From NCBI GenBank assembly GCA_031264755.1, contig JAISDO010000017.1, positions 1-46,878 on the forward strand: a stretch of 46,878 nt of DNA, in the 5' to 3' direction. The stretch's first letter is position 1, and the number at the start of each line of letters is the position of its first letter. The stretch comes from Clostridiales bacterium (GTDB lineage Bacteria > Bacillota_A > Clostridia > Christensenellales > Pumilibacteraceae). Of the stretch, positions 35,246-44,345 are shown piece after piece. Made by a program: the position numbers and the translations under genes. Under the pieces are notes generated by a model that saw only the letters and a program-made list of their open reading frames with translations, made no database searches and was not told the origin of the DNA.

Positions 35246-35824
35246 ATGAGTTTTGGGACACTACTAGCCAAACAAAAAGAGCTTGACAGTGCAATGGTGC
35301 TCAAGTATGGTTTGGATTGGACACTTACCGATTGTATCAAAAACAAATGTATAGCACTCAATAGTAGAGTTATACAATTGGTCAAAGAGTATGAGATCAA
35401 TCCCGACAACAAGTCTACATTGATAGACAAGGCAATTGATGTGTTGTATTTTGGTATGTCTTTGGCTAATGACTTTGGGCTAGACAACAAGACACTCAAT
35501 GACAACGCTGGGTTGCAAGCAAGTGCTGATTGCTTTGGTGCTCGTTGTAGAGATACTTTTCAGGCTAGAAGAGACTCAGGTGTAGAGCCTTATGTATGGG
35601 GTATACTCAACAGTCTATTGATCACAACCGATTGTATAATGGTATACTCTAATTGGCAATGGTACACTCAACCAATAGATATTGATATTGACCAAGTACA
35701 ACTACATACAACAACACTGCTCGTAAGAGTATTGGAAGTGCTATTTGCACTTGGTGTATTGCAAGAGGGCAAATTGGGCGAGATATACTACGCTAGATAT
35801 GCTGACACAAAAACAGGTCTATAG
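35246..35824 (+). CDS. dUTPase-like (dimeric, MazG-superfamily) protein
   Basis: 192 residues. The start LLAKQKELDSAMVLKYGLDWTLTDCIKNKCIALNSRVIQLVKEYE, with DKAIDVLYFGMSLANDFGLD, matches the all-alpha dimeric dUTPase/dCTPase fold, where the E/D-rich second helix binds magnesium. It would keep uracil out of DNA. AGGAG lies 7 nt before the ATG. It lies inside the glycan block without an obvious functional link, and it ends at a strong bidirectional terminator. Moderate confidence in the exact substrate. Confidence 0.68.
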   Translation: MSFGTLLAKQKELDSAMVLKYGLDWTLTDCIKNKCIALNSRVIQLVKEYEINPDNKSTLIDKAIDVLYFGMSLANDFGLDNKTLNDNAGLQASADCFGARCRDTFQARRDSGVEPYVWGILNSLLITTDCIMVYSNWQWYTQPIDIDIDQVQLHTTTLLVRVLEVLFALGVLQEGKLGEIYYARYADTKTGL

Positions 35825-35901
35825 AAGATATATAGTTGCTAGCAATCCATTGGCAACGACTTGAGATAGGACGTGCTAGTACAGGCGTACAAGCCAACTT
35901 G

Positions 35902-35955
35902 AACTCAATCTAATTGCACTAGTATTGACGCTAGTGCAATTAGATTGAGTTTTGT
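35902..35955. terminator. Strong bidirectional terminator
   Basis: A perfect 21-bp stem (35902-35922 with 35931-35951) with an 8-nt loop, followed by TTTGTTT on the + strand. It separates the convergent dUTPase-like and sugar-transferase genes. Confidence 0.85.
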
Positions 35956-36687
35956 TTATATCTTGTTAGCTTCTACCCATGCAACATAGTCCATGAAGAG
36001 ATTGAGTTGTTTGTCTCTTTGGGTTGTTGCTTCGTGTAGGTCTATTAGGTTCCACTCTTTGGGTTTGTTCCAGTTGGAGTATTTGGTTAGTTCTGATTGT
36101 GGTACAGGCTTAAAAAATCTCTTTTCGCCAAAACAGACTACCAATATACTCTTGAAGAGTATCCCAAAGTCAGTCCAGAAGCCACTAATAGTATAACATA
36201 TATCGTAATAACTTCGTTCTTCTCTAGTGAGATGACCATTGCCTTTGACTTGAGCCAATCCAGTTAGACCTGGTCGTATTGCAAATTTGGCATACTCCCA
36301 ACCTTGATATCTCTGTATGTAGATATCTACAAAAGGGCGAGGTCCCACAAAACTCATATCACCTTTGAGGATATTAAAGAGTTGTGGCAATTCATCAATT
36401 TTGAGCCTTCGTATAATTTTGCCTACAAATGTTACATTCTTGTTGTTGCCGGATATTACTGGTTGGTCTATATTGAATGGTGTAGGTTGCCTAAAACTCC
36501 TGAATTTGTATAGGGTGAAGAGTACTAGATGTCTACCTACACGCTTTTGATTGAAGAGTACAGGACCTTTTGAGGTGAGTTTGATAGCTAGAGCTGTCGC
36601 TATTAGGACGGGTGATAGCGTTACTATCAATATTGATGAGAGTACAACATCAAAAGGTCGTTTTAGATATCTTTTGGTCAAATTCAT
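35956..36687 (-). CDS. Undecaprenyl-phosphate sugar phosphotransferase
   Basis: The initiating enzyme of glycan synthesis: it moves a sugar-1-phosphate from a nucleotide sugar to undecaprenyl phosphate. It is a 243-residue, WcaJ/PglC-type catalytic module: one membrane helix (FDVVLSSILIVTLSPVLIATALAIKL), KGPVLFNQKRVG, LYKFRSF, IRRLKIDELPQLFNILKGDMSFVGPRP and RPGLTGLAQVKG, all standard motifs including the Asp-Glu catalytic pair. A ~35-residue C-terminal extension (EWNLIDLHEATTQRDKQLN) is unusual. A clear promoter lies upstream at 36723-36751. Confidence 0.93.
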   Translation of the reverse strand: MNLTKRYLKRPFDVVLSSILIVTLSPVLIATALAIKLTSKGPVLFNQKRVGRHLVLFTLYKFRSFRQPTPFNIDQPVISGNNKNVTFVGKIIRRLKIDELPQLFNILKGDMSFVGPRPFVDIYIQRYQGWEYAKFAIRPGLTGLAQVKGNGHLTREERSYYDICYTISGFWTDFGILFKSILVVCFGEKRFFKPVPQSELTKYSNWNKPKEWNLIDLHEATTQRDKQLNLFMDYVAWVEANKI

Positions 36688-36722
36688 AATTAACTATTGT
36701 GTAATTTATTTTAGCAATATCT

Positions 36723-36751
36723 ACTATAACACTAGCTACAACTATTGTCAA
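36723..36751 (-). promoter_or_regulatory. Promoter of the sugar-transferase gene
   Basis: On the minus strand TTGACA (36751-36746), a 17-nt spacer and TATAGT (36728-36723). Confidence 0.75.
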
Positions 36752-36886
36752 GTTGTGGTGTTTTTTTTGCAACTATTGACAAGTATGTGAGGCTTGAGGG
36801 ATAAGTCACAATAATGCAGTCTAGCGAATATCTTGTATTTGTCAAATTAATCAGTTTTATTTAGGATATTCATAGGAAATTCGGTT

Positions 36887-38212
36887 GTGAAAAATATAAA
36901 ATTTGGTACAGATGGTGTACGTGGTGTATGGGGCAAAGATATAGATAGGTCAGTATGCACACTTATAGGTGTAGCTATACGCATGTATTTTGGTGAAGGA
37001 AGGTACATAGTAGGACGTGATAGCAGACCAAGTGGTGTGTGTATGTTGCAAGCTATGTTGAGTGGTATAAGTGGCGACAATGTGGATGTTGTGGACGTGG
37101 GCATTGTGCCTACACCGGTAGTTGCATTTGGTACAAAGTTGTATCAATGCAACTGTGGAATAGTTCTCACTGCTAGCCACAATCCTTGTGAATACAATGG
37201 GATTAAGATATTTGGTAGTGATGGTAGCAAGCTGTCTCCCATGATTGAGCAAGAATTTGGACACTTGCTCAATCAATTGCAAGAGTCCAAGTACGATTTG
37301 TATCCTGTAATTAGACCTACATATGTGGACATAACAAGAGAGTATATAGATAGTATTGTCAGAGATATGCCCTCACTATCTAGTCTAAGCGTGTCACTAG
37401 ACTGTAGTTGTGGTGCTATGGGAGATTTGGCTCAACGTGCATTTGAAAAGTTGGGAGCTCATGTCGTAGCATACAATACCGAATATGACGGCAATAGCAT
37501 CAATGCAAATTGTGGGGCATTGTATCCTCAATTTTTGTTGCAACGCATGCAACAAGACAACACAAATGTTGGATTTTGTTTTGATGGGGATGCTGATAGA
37601 TTGGTTGTGTTGCACAATGATCGTATTGTGGACGGTGATAGCGTGTTGTACAATATAGCCCAAACGATAGACTTTGGCACCAATAACACTGTTGTAGCCA
37701 CAGAGCTTAGCAATGGTGGCTTGCACAAAGCGTTCAATCAACAAGGACTCAAATTGATACGCACTAGTGTGGGTGACAAGTATATAGTGCAAGAGATGAT
37801 TCAACATGACTATATATTGGGTGGTGAGCAAAGCGGACATTATATAATAAGACCATATGCGACTACTGGAGATGGATTGCTAGCGAGTTTGTTCTTTTGT
37901 AAGTCGCTATTGCTCAATAATCCTCCACAGTTGATACCACTAATACCACAAAAATCTGTAGCGATATATACTAGTCATAGCATAGTAGATAGTATAGAAT
38001 TAGCACAATTGGTAGCCAAGTACAATTTGATGCTCAAACCTATAGAGGGACGAGTGGTTGTAAGATACAGTGGCACCGAACCCAAAATTCGCATGATGGT
38101 AGAGTGCGTTGATAGTGCTTTGATAGATACAATTCTACAAGACTTTGTTGACTTTGTGACCAACTACAACAGGATTGACTACAACAAAGCTGTCAAATTG
38201 GTAGCTAACTAA
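36887..38212 (+). CDS. glmM: Phosphoglucosamine mutase
   Basis: Converts glucosamine-6-phosphate to glucosamine-1-phosphate for UDP-GlcNAc, needed for peptidoglycan and surface glycans. The 441-residue protein has the N-terminal KFGTDGVRG, catalytic serine in LTASHNP (~residues 94-99), the metal loop FDGDADR, the sugar-binding GGEQSGH and the phosphate-binding RYSGTEPKIRMM, in the order of the family. GTG start with AGGAAA about 12 nt upstream. Single gene, adjacent to the priming transferase, so precursor supply and polymer start are neighbours. Confidence 0.96.
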   Translation: MKNIKFGTDGVRGVWGKDIDRSVCTLIGVAIRMYFGEGRYIVGRDSRPSGVCMLQAMLSGISGDNVDVVDVGIVPTPVVAFGTKLYQCNCGIVLTASHNPCEYNGIKIFGSDGSKLSPMIEQEFGHLLNQLQESKYDLYPVIRPTYVDITREYIDSIVRDMPSLSSLSVSLDCSCGAMGDLAQRAFEKLGAHVVAYNTEYDGNSINANCGALYPQFLLQRMQQDNTNVGFCFDGDADRLVVLHNDRIVDGDSVLYNIAQTIDFGTNNTVVATELSNGGLHKAFNQQGLKLIRTSVGDKYIVQEMIQHDYILGGEQSGHYIIRPYATTGDGLLASLFFCKSLLLNNPPQLIPLIPQKSVAIYTSHSIVDSIELAQLVAKYNLMLKPIEGRVVVRYSGTEPKIRMMVECVDSALIDTILQDFVDFVTNYNRIDYNKAVKLVAN

Positions 38213-38355
38213 GTGCAGAACAAATCTAGCATGACGAGGCTCACAATTGACATGCTTTGGGGTCAAAAAACTTGACTATGTTGATTGGTCTTTCAATGCC
38301 CTCTCATTGTTCAATCAGCATACAACTCATGTGCTTGCAATTGGTACATTGATAT

Positions 38356-38384
38356 TTGACACCTATGGTTATTGGTGTTATAAT
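38356..38384 (+). promoter_or_regulatory. Consensus promoter of tig, leaderless type
   Basis: TTGACA at 38356-38361, a 17-nt spacer and TATAAT at 38379-38384, all consensus. The ATG at 38392 follows after 7 nt. Confidence 0.85.
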
Positions 38385-38391
38385 ACCATTG

Positions 38392-39954
38392 ATGAATTAT
38401 ACAGTTGAATTTGCCAAAGACAAGAAGTGCAAGATACAATTTAGTTTGGGCAACGAAGAGTGGAAGGATGCATTGCATAGTGCGTATCTTGAGCATGGTA
38501 GCAAGTATAAGATACAAGGGTTTAGACCGGGCAAAGCTCCACGTGGCGTCATAGAGCAGCACTATGGATCAGCTACTTTTGTAGAAGATGCCATCAATTA
38601 TATCTTTCCCAAATTGTACGATCAAGTATTGCAAGAGCGTCCAGATATAGACCCTGTGCAAGTGCCCAAACTAGATCTAGCTCAAGTAGAGCCACAAGTG
38701 ATCTTTACGGCTGAGTTTGATATCAAACCAGATGTGACATTGGGTAGATATCAAGGCAATCAAGTACACGATATAGATGTGTCTGTTGACTTGGACGAGA
38801 TCAACGACTACATACGACAAGAAGCTACCAAGCTATCACGTAAGATATCAGTAGATAGACCAGTCCTGCAAGGTGACACTGTACGATTTGACTTTAGTGG
38901 TAGTGTGGATGGCGTCAAGTTTGATGGTGGCACTGCCAAAGATTTTGAACTTGAGATAGGTAGTGGACAGTTTATACCTGGATTTGAGGAACAAATGGTA
39001 GGTATGAAGGTAGCGGAGCCCAAAGATATTGTGGTGACTTTTCCTGCCGAATATCATCAAAAATCTCTAGCAGGCAAACAAGCAGTGTTTGAATGCCTTG
39101 TACACTCTATTAGTGTTAATCAAGTCCCCGAATTGGACGACGAGTTTGCCAAGGATGTGTCTGTCTTTGACACATTTGTTGAGTACAAAGCTGATGTTGC
39201 TAACAAGCTCCAATCACAGAAACAAGACAAAGCCAAGGATACAGTAGACAACAATCTACTAGAGATTGTCGTAGACAACTCCCAAGTTGATATCCCCAAC
39301 TCTATGGTAGAGAGACAGGTGGACATAATGCTACGTGACTTTGAACGTATGTTGTCACGCAATGGTCTAAGTATAGATAGTTATCTAGATATGACCAAAG
39401 GCGATATCAAGGACTTGCGTGCGTATCATCAACCCGAAGCTCTCAAGATAGTCAAAGTCAATCTAGTTGTTGAAGCGTTGATCAAACATCTAGACATACA
39501 AGCTACGGATATAGATATAGCCAATCAACTAGAGCATGTAGCTCAAGTCAATAACATGACTGTAGAGCAAGTGGAGCAAGCCATCAAGGATGGACATCTA
39601 GACAAAGACCAAGTCATATACAAGTCCAAATTGGACAAACTGCAGGCATATTTGAGGCAACACAACACAATTTTGCCACCATTGCCAAAAGAAAATAAGA
39701 CGGCAAGTGATGAGGGACAAACTGGAGACACAACCAAATCATCCAAGAAGAGTGCTGCCAAACAACCCAAAGATGCCAAAGAGTCCAAATTGGCAACATC
39801 TGATCAAAGTATGGAGGAGTCTAAGTCAACAACTAAGACGACTAAGACAAGAAGCAAGACGGTGGTCAAGCCTAGTGATACTACATCAGTAGAGACTACA
39901 CAGCCCAAATCCAAAGTAGTAGCATCTAAGCCAAAAGCCAAAACAACCAAGTAG
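38392..39954 (+). CDS. tig: Trigger factor with a long basic C-terminal tail
   Basis: A ribosome-bound chaperone and peptidyl-prolyl isomerase. The N-terminal ribosome-binding domain contains GFRPGKAPRGVIEQHYG (the ribosome-docking signature), followed by the FKBP-like PPIase domain (GDTVRFDFSGSVDGVKFDGGTAKDFELEIGSGQFIPGFEEQMVGM) and the helical arms. After about residue 429 a ~90-residue Lys/Ser/Thr-rich, low-complexity tail follows (KSSKKSAAKQPKDAKESK, TKTTKTRSKT, ending KPKAKTTK), absent from ordinary trigger factor. The start MNYTVEFAKD is set by homology; the in-frame codons before it overlap the promoter. There is no Shine-Dalgarno. Confidence 0.95.
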   Translation: MNYTVEFAKDKKCKIQFSLGNEEWKDALHSAYLEHGSKYKIQGFRPGKAPRGVIEQHYGSATFVEDAINYIFPKLYDQVLQERPDIDPVQVPKLDLAQVEPQVIFTAEFDIKPDVTLGRYQGNQVHDIDVSVDLDEINDYIRQEATKLSRKISVDRPVLQGDTVRFDFSGSVDGVKFDGGTAKDFELEIGSGQFIPGFEEQMVGMKVAEPKDIVVTFPAEYHQKSLAGKQAVFECLVHSISVNQVPELDDEFAKDVSVFDTFVEYKADVANKLQSQKQDKAKDTVDNNLLEIVVDNSQVDIPNSMVERQVDIMLRDFERMLSRNGLSIDSYLDMTKGDIKDLRAYHQPEALKIVKVNLVVEALIKHLDIQATDIDIANQLEHVAQVNNMTVEQVEQAIKDGHLDKDQVIYKSKLDKLQAYLRQHNTILPPLPKENKTASDEGQTGDTTKSSKKSAAKQPKDAKESKLATSDQSMEESKSTTKTTKTRSKTVVKPSDTTSVETTQPKSKVVASKPKAKTTK

Positions 39955-40056
39955 TTGATATGCAATTGTTGAAGAGTAATCTACAGTAGACAAAAATTAT
40001 CAATTTTTGCCAAACTAATTTTGGGCAAAAGGGGTTTGCAAAACTTTGGTTTGGAG

Positions 40057-40062
40057 TATAAT
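40057..40062 (+). promoter_or_regulatory. -10 box of clpP
   Basis: TATAAT with a weak upstream TTTGCA at 16-nt spacing. The leader is about 17 nt and contains GGAGA before the ATG at 40086. Confidence 0.5.
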
Positions 40063-40085
40063 AAGAGAGTATAGTGGAGAACACA

Positions 40086-40700
40086 ATGGATATTACACAA
40101 CACAATCAAGTTGTAAGTCAACTTGTACCAATGGTAGTAGAGCAAACCAACAGAGGTGAACGTAGCTACGATATATATAGTAGATTGTTAGAAGACCGTA
40201 TAGTCTTTCTCAATGGCGAAGTCAACGACGTAACTTCCAATCTAGTTATAGCGCAACTCTTGCATCTAGAAGGCAAGGATAGTACTAAGGATATCAGTCT
40301 CTACATCAATAGTCCTGGTGGTAGTGTTACGGCGGGTATGGGTATCTTTGATACTATGAACTTTATCAAACCAGACGTGACTACTATATGTGTGGGGTTG
40401 GCAGCATCTATGGCTAGTTTGTTGCTTTGTAGTGGGGCTAAGGGTAAGAGATTTTGTCTACCCAACAGTGAAGTAATGATACATCAACCACTCGGCGGTG
40501 CTAGAGGGCAGGCTAGTGACATAGCTATTGCCGCCGAGCATATACTCAAGACAAAGAAGAGACTCAATGCTATATTGAGCAAGAACTCTGGTCAACCATT
40601 GGACAAGATAGAGAAAGATGTGGATAGAGACTATTTTATGACAGCAGAAGAGGCGTTGCAATATGGTCTAATAGACAAGATATACACCAAGAGAGATTAG
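40086..40700 (+). CDS. clpP: ATP-dependent Clp protease proteolytic subunit
   Basis: A serine peptidase that forms the tetradecameric Clp chamber. The 204-residue protein has [33 protein letters not shown], the catalytic Ser in [20 protein letters not shown], the catalytic His in [16 protein letters not shown], and the Asp in [19 protein letters not shown]. The ATG at 40086 has GGAGA 5 nt upstream; a GTG at 40074 would overlap that site. It follows tig and precedes clpX, the usual clostridial order. Confidence 0.98.
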   Translation: MDITQHNQVVSQLVPMVVEQTNRGERSYDIYSRLLEDRIVFLNGEVNDVTSNLVIAQLLHLEGKDSTKDISLYINSPGGSVTAGMGIFDTMNFIKPDVTTICVGLAASMASLLLCSGAKGKRFCLPNSEVMIHQPLGGARGQASDIAIAAEHILKTKKRLNAILSKNSGQPLDKIEKDVDRDYFMTAEEALQYGLIDKIYTKRD

Positions 40701-40743
40701 TACAAGTTGTGGTGTACAATGTACAAGTGCTTGGGTTGGATCG

Positions 40744-40749
40744 TATAAT
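40744..40749 (+). promoter_or_regulatory. -10 box of clpX
   Basis: TATAAT about 36 nt before the ATG. No good -35 is seen. Confidence 0.45.
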
Positions 40750-40785
40750 ATACCTAGATATATCAATCGTTGTTTTAACAAATTT

Positions 40786-42042
40786 ATGAGCAAAAATATT
40801 AGCAACAAGGATCAAGAGTGTAGTTTTTGTGGCAAGCCTTATAGCCAAGTTCAACAGATGGTTGCGGGACCACTTGGAGAGTTTTTTATATGCAATGTAT
40901 GCATTGAAGAATGTGTGCGATTGGTCAATCAAACCAATCAAGAAGAGACGAGTGTAGTAGAACTACCCACGCCTCAAGAGATCAAATCTAAGCTAGATGA
41001 TTATATAATAGGACAAGATGATGCCAAACGTGTGTTGTCTGTAGCGGTGTACAATCACTACAAACGCATCAACTACAATATCAAAGAGACCAAGACCAAA
41101 AAACAAGCCAATGATATAGAACTAAAAAAAAGCAATATACTTATGCTAGGTCCTACGGGCACGGGCAAGACATTGTTGGCTCAGACTTTGGCAAAGATAC
41201 TCAATGTGCCATTTGCAGTAGCGGACGCTACTGCCTTGACTGAGGCAGGGTATGTAGGTGAAGATGTAGAGAATATCTTGCTCAAATTAATACAAAATGC
41301 TAATTTTGATGTGGAAAAAGCTCAAAGGGGCATTATATATGTAGATGAGATAGACAAGATAGCACGCAAATCTGAGAATATGAGCATAACACGAGATGTG
41401 TCTGGCGAAGGTGTGCAACAAGCATTGCTCAAGATCATAGAGAGTACTGTAGCTAATGTGCCACCACAGGGGGGACGCAAGCACCCGCAACAGGAGTTTA
41501 TACAGATAGACACTACCAATATATTGTTTATATTTGGCGGGAGTTTTGTAGGTCTTGAAAAGATAGTAGACAAACGCAAAAATAGCAGTAGTCTAGGATT
41601 TGGTGGGACTATAAGGCATGACAACAATGATGTAGAGATTGGCAAGTTGTTGTCTAGTGTGACACCGCAAGACTTGACCAAGTTTGGATTGATACCTGAG
41701 TTTGTGGGACGGGTACCCGTAGTAGTTGGACTCAATGCTCTAGATCAGCAGGCTCTAGTCAATATATTGACCAAACCTAAAGATTGTCTGATCAAGCAGT
41801 ACAAAAAGTTGTTGCAAATGGATGGTGTCACTCTAGAGTTTGAACCTAGTGCGGTACAAGCTATAGCTGCCAAAGCTATAGAACTCAAGACGGGGGCTAG
41901 GGGGCTGAGAGCGATACTAGAGGATGCTATGATGGATATAATGTTTGATACTCCTACTGACAAGACTATAGAGAGTATCATAATCAACGAAGATACTATC
42001 AAGGGTAACAAGTCGCCTTTGATAAGACGCAAGGCTAGTTAG
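40786..42042 (+). CDS. clpX: ATP-dependent Clp protease ATP-binding subunit ClpX
   Basis: An AAA+ unfoldase that feeds ClpP, including SsrA-tagged proteins. The 418-residue protein has the N-terminal zinc-binding domain ([11 protein letters not shown]...[14 protein letters not shown]), Walker A GPTGTGKT, the pore-loop [12 protein letters not shown], Walker [14 protein letters not shown], the ClpP-binding LGFG loop ([10 protein letters not shown], in place of IGF), and sensor [12 protein letters not shown]. It has its own -10 but may also be read through from clpP. Confidence 0.98.
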   Translation: MSKNISNKDQECSFCGKPYSQVQQMVAGPLGEFFICNVCIEECVRLVNQTNQEETSVVELPTPQEIKSKLDDYIIGQDDAKRVLSVAVYNHYKRINYNIKETKTKKQANDIELKKSNILMLGPTGTGKTLLAQTLAKILNVPFAVADATALTEAGYVGEDVENILLKLIQNANFDVEKAQRGIIYVDEIDKIARKSENMSITRDVSGEGVQQALLKIIESTVANVPPQGGRKHPQQEFIQIDTTNILFIFGGSFVGLEKIVDKRKNSSSLGFGGTIRHDNNDVEIGKLLSSVTPQDLTKFGLIPEFVGRVPVVVGLNALDQQALVNILTKPKDCLIKQYKKLLQMDGVTLEFEPSAVQAIAAKAIELKTGARGLRAILEDAMMDIMFDTPTDKTIESIIINEDTIKGNKSPLIRRKAS

Positions 42043-42173
42043 TTGACAGGACAACAATAGATAATCCCCAAATACACAAACAATCTAGTTGCCAAGTTAG
42101 AATGCTGGTACATGATTGTTTGTTGTTGTATTATAGTTGTGTTGTCATCAACACAATACATAGGATTGAACAT

Positions 42174-42869
42174 ATGATAGCAATAATAGGAGCAATGCAG
42201 GTTGAGATTGATGCTCTAGTATCTGCCATGAATGACATTGTAACTAAGACTGAGGCAAGTACAAAGTATCATAGCGGTACATTGTCTGGCAAGTCAGTTG
42301 TCGTTGCTTGTTGTGGTATAGGCAAGGTCAATGCTGCAATGACCACTAGCCTACTATTAGCCAACTTTGATGTATCTGTCGTAGTCAATATAGGTGTGGC
42401 AGGTGGATTGTCACGTACACTCAAAGTAGGGGACATTGTTGTGTCGGACAAGTGTGTACAGTATGACTATCAAGCTGACTTGACCAATAGTCCAACCGCT
42501 CACAATGTAGATAGGATAGGCTTGACATATTTGCCTTGTGACCCCGTGTTGACCAATGCTTTGGCCGCTACTATACACAAGATGGGACATGTATGTGAGA
42601 TAGGGACTATAGCTACAGGTGATAGATTTGTGGCTGACAAGACTATGGCTGAGCATATAGCACACAAATTTGGGGCTAAGGCGGTGGAGATGGAGAGTGG
42701 AGCTATAGCTCAAGTATGTAGACTGTTTGGTACAAGATTTGTGTCATTGCGGACTTTGAGTGATAGTGCCAACAATAACGCTGAATTTGACTTTGGGCAA
42801 TATGTCAAGGAGACTGCACGCAAGAGTTGTGCAATAATGTTGCAGTGGTTGCAAGATTGCAATGTTTGA
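42174..42869 (+). CDS. mtnN: 5'-methylthioadenosine/S-adenosylhomocysteine nucleosidase
   Basis: Cleaves MTA and SAH to adenine and thioribose derivatives, recycling products of SAM use. The 231-residue protein begins MIAIIGAMQVEIDAL, contains GIGKVNAAMTTSLLL, NIGVAGGLS, the ATGDRFVAD segment, VEMESGAIAQVCRLFGTRFVSLRTLSD with the catalytic Glu/Asp region, all typical of Pfs. AGGA lies 8 nt before the ATG. A TATTAT at 42129-42134 and an 8-bp hairpin (42137-42144 with 42149-42156) lie upstream. Confidence 0.95.
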   Translation: MIAIIGAMQVEIDALVSAMNDIVTKTEASTKYHSGTLSGKSVVVACCGIGKVNAAMTTSLLLANFDVSVVVNIGVAGGLSRTLKVGDIVVSDKCVQYDYQADLTNSPTAHNVDRIGLTYLPCDPVLTNALAATIHKMGHVCEIGTIATGDRFVADKTMAEHIAHKFGAKAVEMESGAIAQVCRLFGTRFVSLRTLSDSANNNAEFDFGQYVKETARKSCAIMLQWLQDCNV

Positions 42870-42956
42870 TTGAAGGTTGCATTTTGGGATTATAAGGATA
42901 ATTGACAGACTATTTTGACAATTGTGACAATAATTGTACAAAGGAAATTAGTATAA

Positions 42957-43487
42957 ATGGACAACGATAACACTCAGGATGTATACATAGACAACAATCC
43001 TATTGACTGTACTTTTGATACAGTGCAAGGACGATTTAATTATCGTGTGGGTGCTATTATAATAGACCAAGGCAATATCTTGATGGTCAAGAACAAGAGC
43101 ATACCCTATTACTATTCGGTAGGTGGTCGTGTGCAGGTCAATGAGACTAGTAGGCAAGCGGTGTTGAGAGAGGTATATGAGGAGACTGGTGTACAGTTTG
43201 GGATAGATAGATTGGGATTCGTGTATGAGAACTTTAGTGTCAACAAGTACAAGAACTTCAAGTTTCATGGTATATCATTGTACTACTATATGAACAATCC
43301 CAATACATGGGTCAACCTCAAAGATGAATTCAGAGATGTAGACGTCAACGACAATGTGACTAGCCATATATTGAGATGGATACCATTGGACAAAATTGGT
43401 TCGTTCAATCTTGTGCCCAAGTTCTTTAAGACCGAATTGTTTGATCCAACTAGTACCGTCAAGCATATAATAGACATCAGCAACTAG
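42957..43487 (+). CDS. NUDIX hydrolase
   Basis: 176 residues with a complete NUDIX box: GGRVQVNETSRQAVLREVYEETGV matches G-x5-E-x7-REUXEEXGU. The family hydrolyses nucleoside diphosphates linked to other moieties; the substrate is not predictable. NYRVGAIIIDQGNILMVKN in front and LVPKFFKTEL near the end fit other members. AAAGGA is about 12 nt upstream of the ATG. Confidence 0.92.
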   Translation: MDNDNTQDVYIDNNPIDCTFDTVQGRFNYRVGAIIIDQGNILMVKNKSIPYYYSVGGRVQVNETSRQAVLREVYEETGVQFGIDRLGFVYENFSVNKYKNFKFHGISLYYYMNNPNTWVNLKDEFRDVDVNDNVTSHILRWIPLDKIGSFNLVPKFFKTELFDPTSTVKHIIDISN

Positions 43488-43620
43488 AGCAAGTAAGTGT
43501 CCCAAACACTCTTGACAAGCCATGACCAACTAAGGTGTTATGTCTTGTTTTTTGTTGTATTGTAGTCACAACGTCCCTATATTGTATCCAAACTAGTGGA
43601 CACAGCAAGTTTTTTGTGAT

Positions 43621-43646
43621 ATACTAAGTATACTTAAGTATATAAT
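43621..43646 (+). promoter_or_regulatory. Operator and -10 of the padR-HAAS operon
   Basis: The 21-bp site at 43621-43641 has two overlapping repeats, including the perfect palindrome TATACTTAAGTATA at 43629-43642. TATAAT at 43641-43646 overlaps its end, so bound repressor would block RNA polymerase. The first 11 bp, ATACTAAGTAT, also occur inside the PerR-like operator at 9012-9022. Confidence 0.7.
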
Positions 43647-43669
43647 CTGCTTATGTATATGAGGTGTGT

Positions 43670-44014
43670 GTGGAAGTCCCTATCAAAAAAGGCTTGTTGG
43701 AGATTTGTATATTGGCAATACTTAGCCATAATGAGAATTATGGCTATATGATATTGACTGATATCTTGCAGGTATTGGATACTACCGAGCCCTCACTGTA
43801 TACCAATCTCAAAAAATTGGAAGCCGACAATATGTTGACCACACGCAATCAAGAGCACAATGGGCGACTACGCAAGTATTATCGCATAACCGACAAAGGC
43901 AAGCATAAGATGAAGACTCACCTAAGTGATTTGCAAGAGTTGCAGAGGGTTGTAGAGTTTGTGCTAGATAGGGTTGGGGGACAACGAGATGCTGAGTATG
44001 GAGAGAATTTGTGA
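43670..44014 (+). CDS. PadR-family transcription regulator
   Basis: 114 residues, a short PadR repressor: winged helix PIKKGLLEICILAILSHNENYGYMILTDI, the recognition region EPSLYTNLKKLEADNMLTT, the wing RLRKYYRITDKGKHKM and a C-terminal dimer helix. Such proteins commonly repress an ABC exporter and a HAAS/DUF4097 operon in response to envelope stress. The GTG at 43670 (MEVPIKKG) with GAGG 5 nt upstream is the best start; 43664 is possible. Its stop overlaps the next start (GTGA). Confidence 0.9.
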   Translation: MEVPIKKGLLEICILAILSHNENYGYMILTDILQVLDTTEPSLYTNLKKLEADNMLTTRNQEHNGRLRKYYRITDKGKHKMKTHLSDLQELQRVVEFVLDRVGGQRDAEYGENL

Positions 44015-44313
44015 ACAAAGATATGTGGTTGCAAGGTCTCAAGAGGGGGCTCAGAGGCTTGCCAAAGAGGGAGATAGAAGACATTGTACAACATTATAGC
44101 GAGAGTTACGATGAGCGAGTGGAGCAAGGAGTGGACAAAGATGAAGCACTTAGACAATTGGGCAATTGTTGCGAGATAGCCAAAATACACAAGTATGCTA
44201 GGAGAGAGTGGACGGAGAGTGGCAATAGCAGTACACCAAAGTTGTTGTACAAATGGCGTGTTGCGGCAATAGCATTGATGGCAATATGTATACCTATATA
44301 TTTGGCAGTATAG
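44011..44313 (+). CDS. HAAS/DUF1700 domain protein, shortened copy
   Basis: 100 residues: a HAAS domain (IEDIVQHYSESYDERVEQGVDKDEALRQLG, conserved in DUF1700) then one membrane helix (WRVAAIALMAICIPIYLAV), where full copies have several. It starts with GTG overlapping the PadR stop. A 93-bp segment (44071-44163) is about 96% identical to 44406-44498, so this is a recent partial duplicate of the next gene. It may act as a soluble-domain regulator or be decaying. Confidence 0.85.
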   Translation: MNKDMWLQGLKRGLRGLPKREIEDIVQHYSESYDERVEQGVDKDEALRQLGNCCEIAKIHKYARREWTESGNSSTPKLLYKWRVAAIALMAICIPIYLAV

Positions 44314-44345
44314 TACAATATACATAGCATGGAGAATTTTTGATT

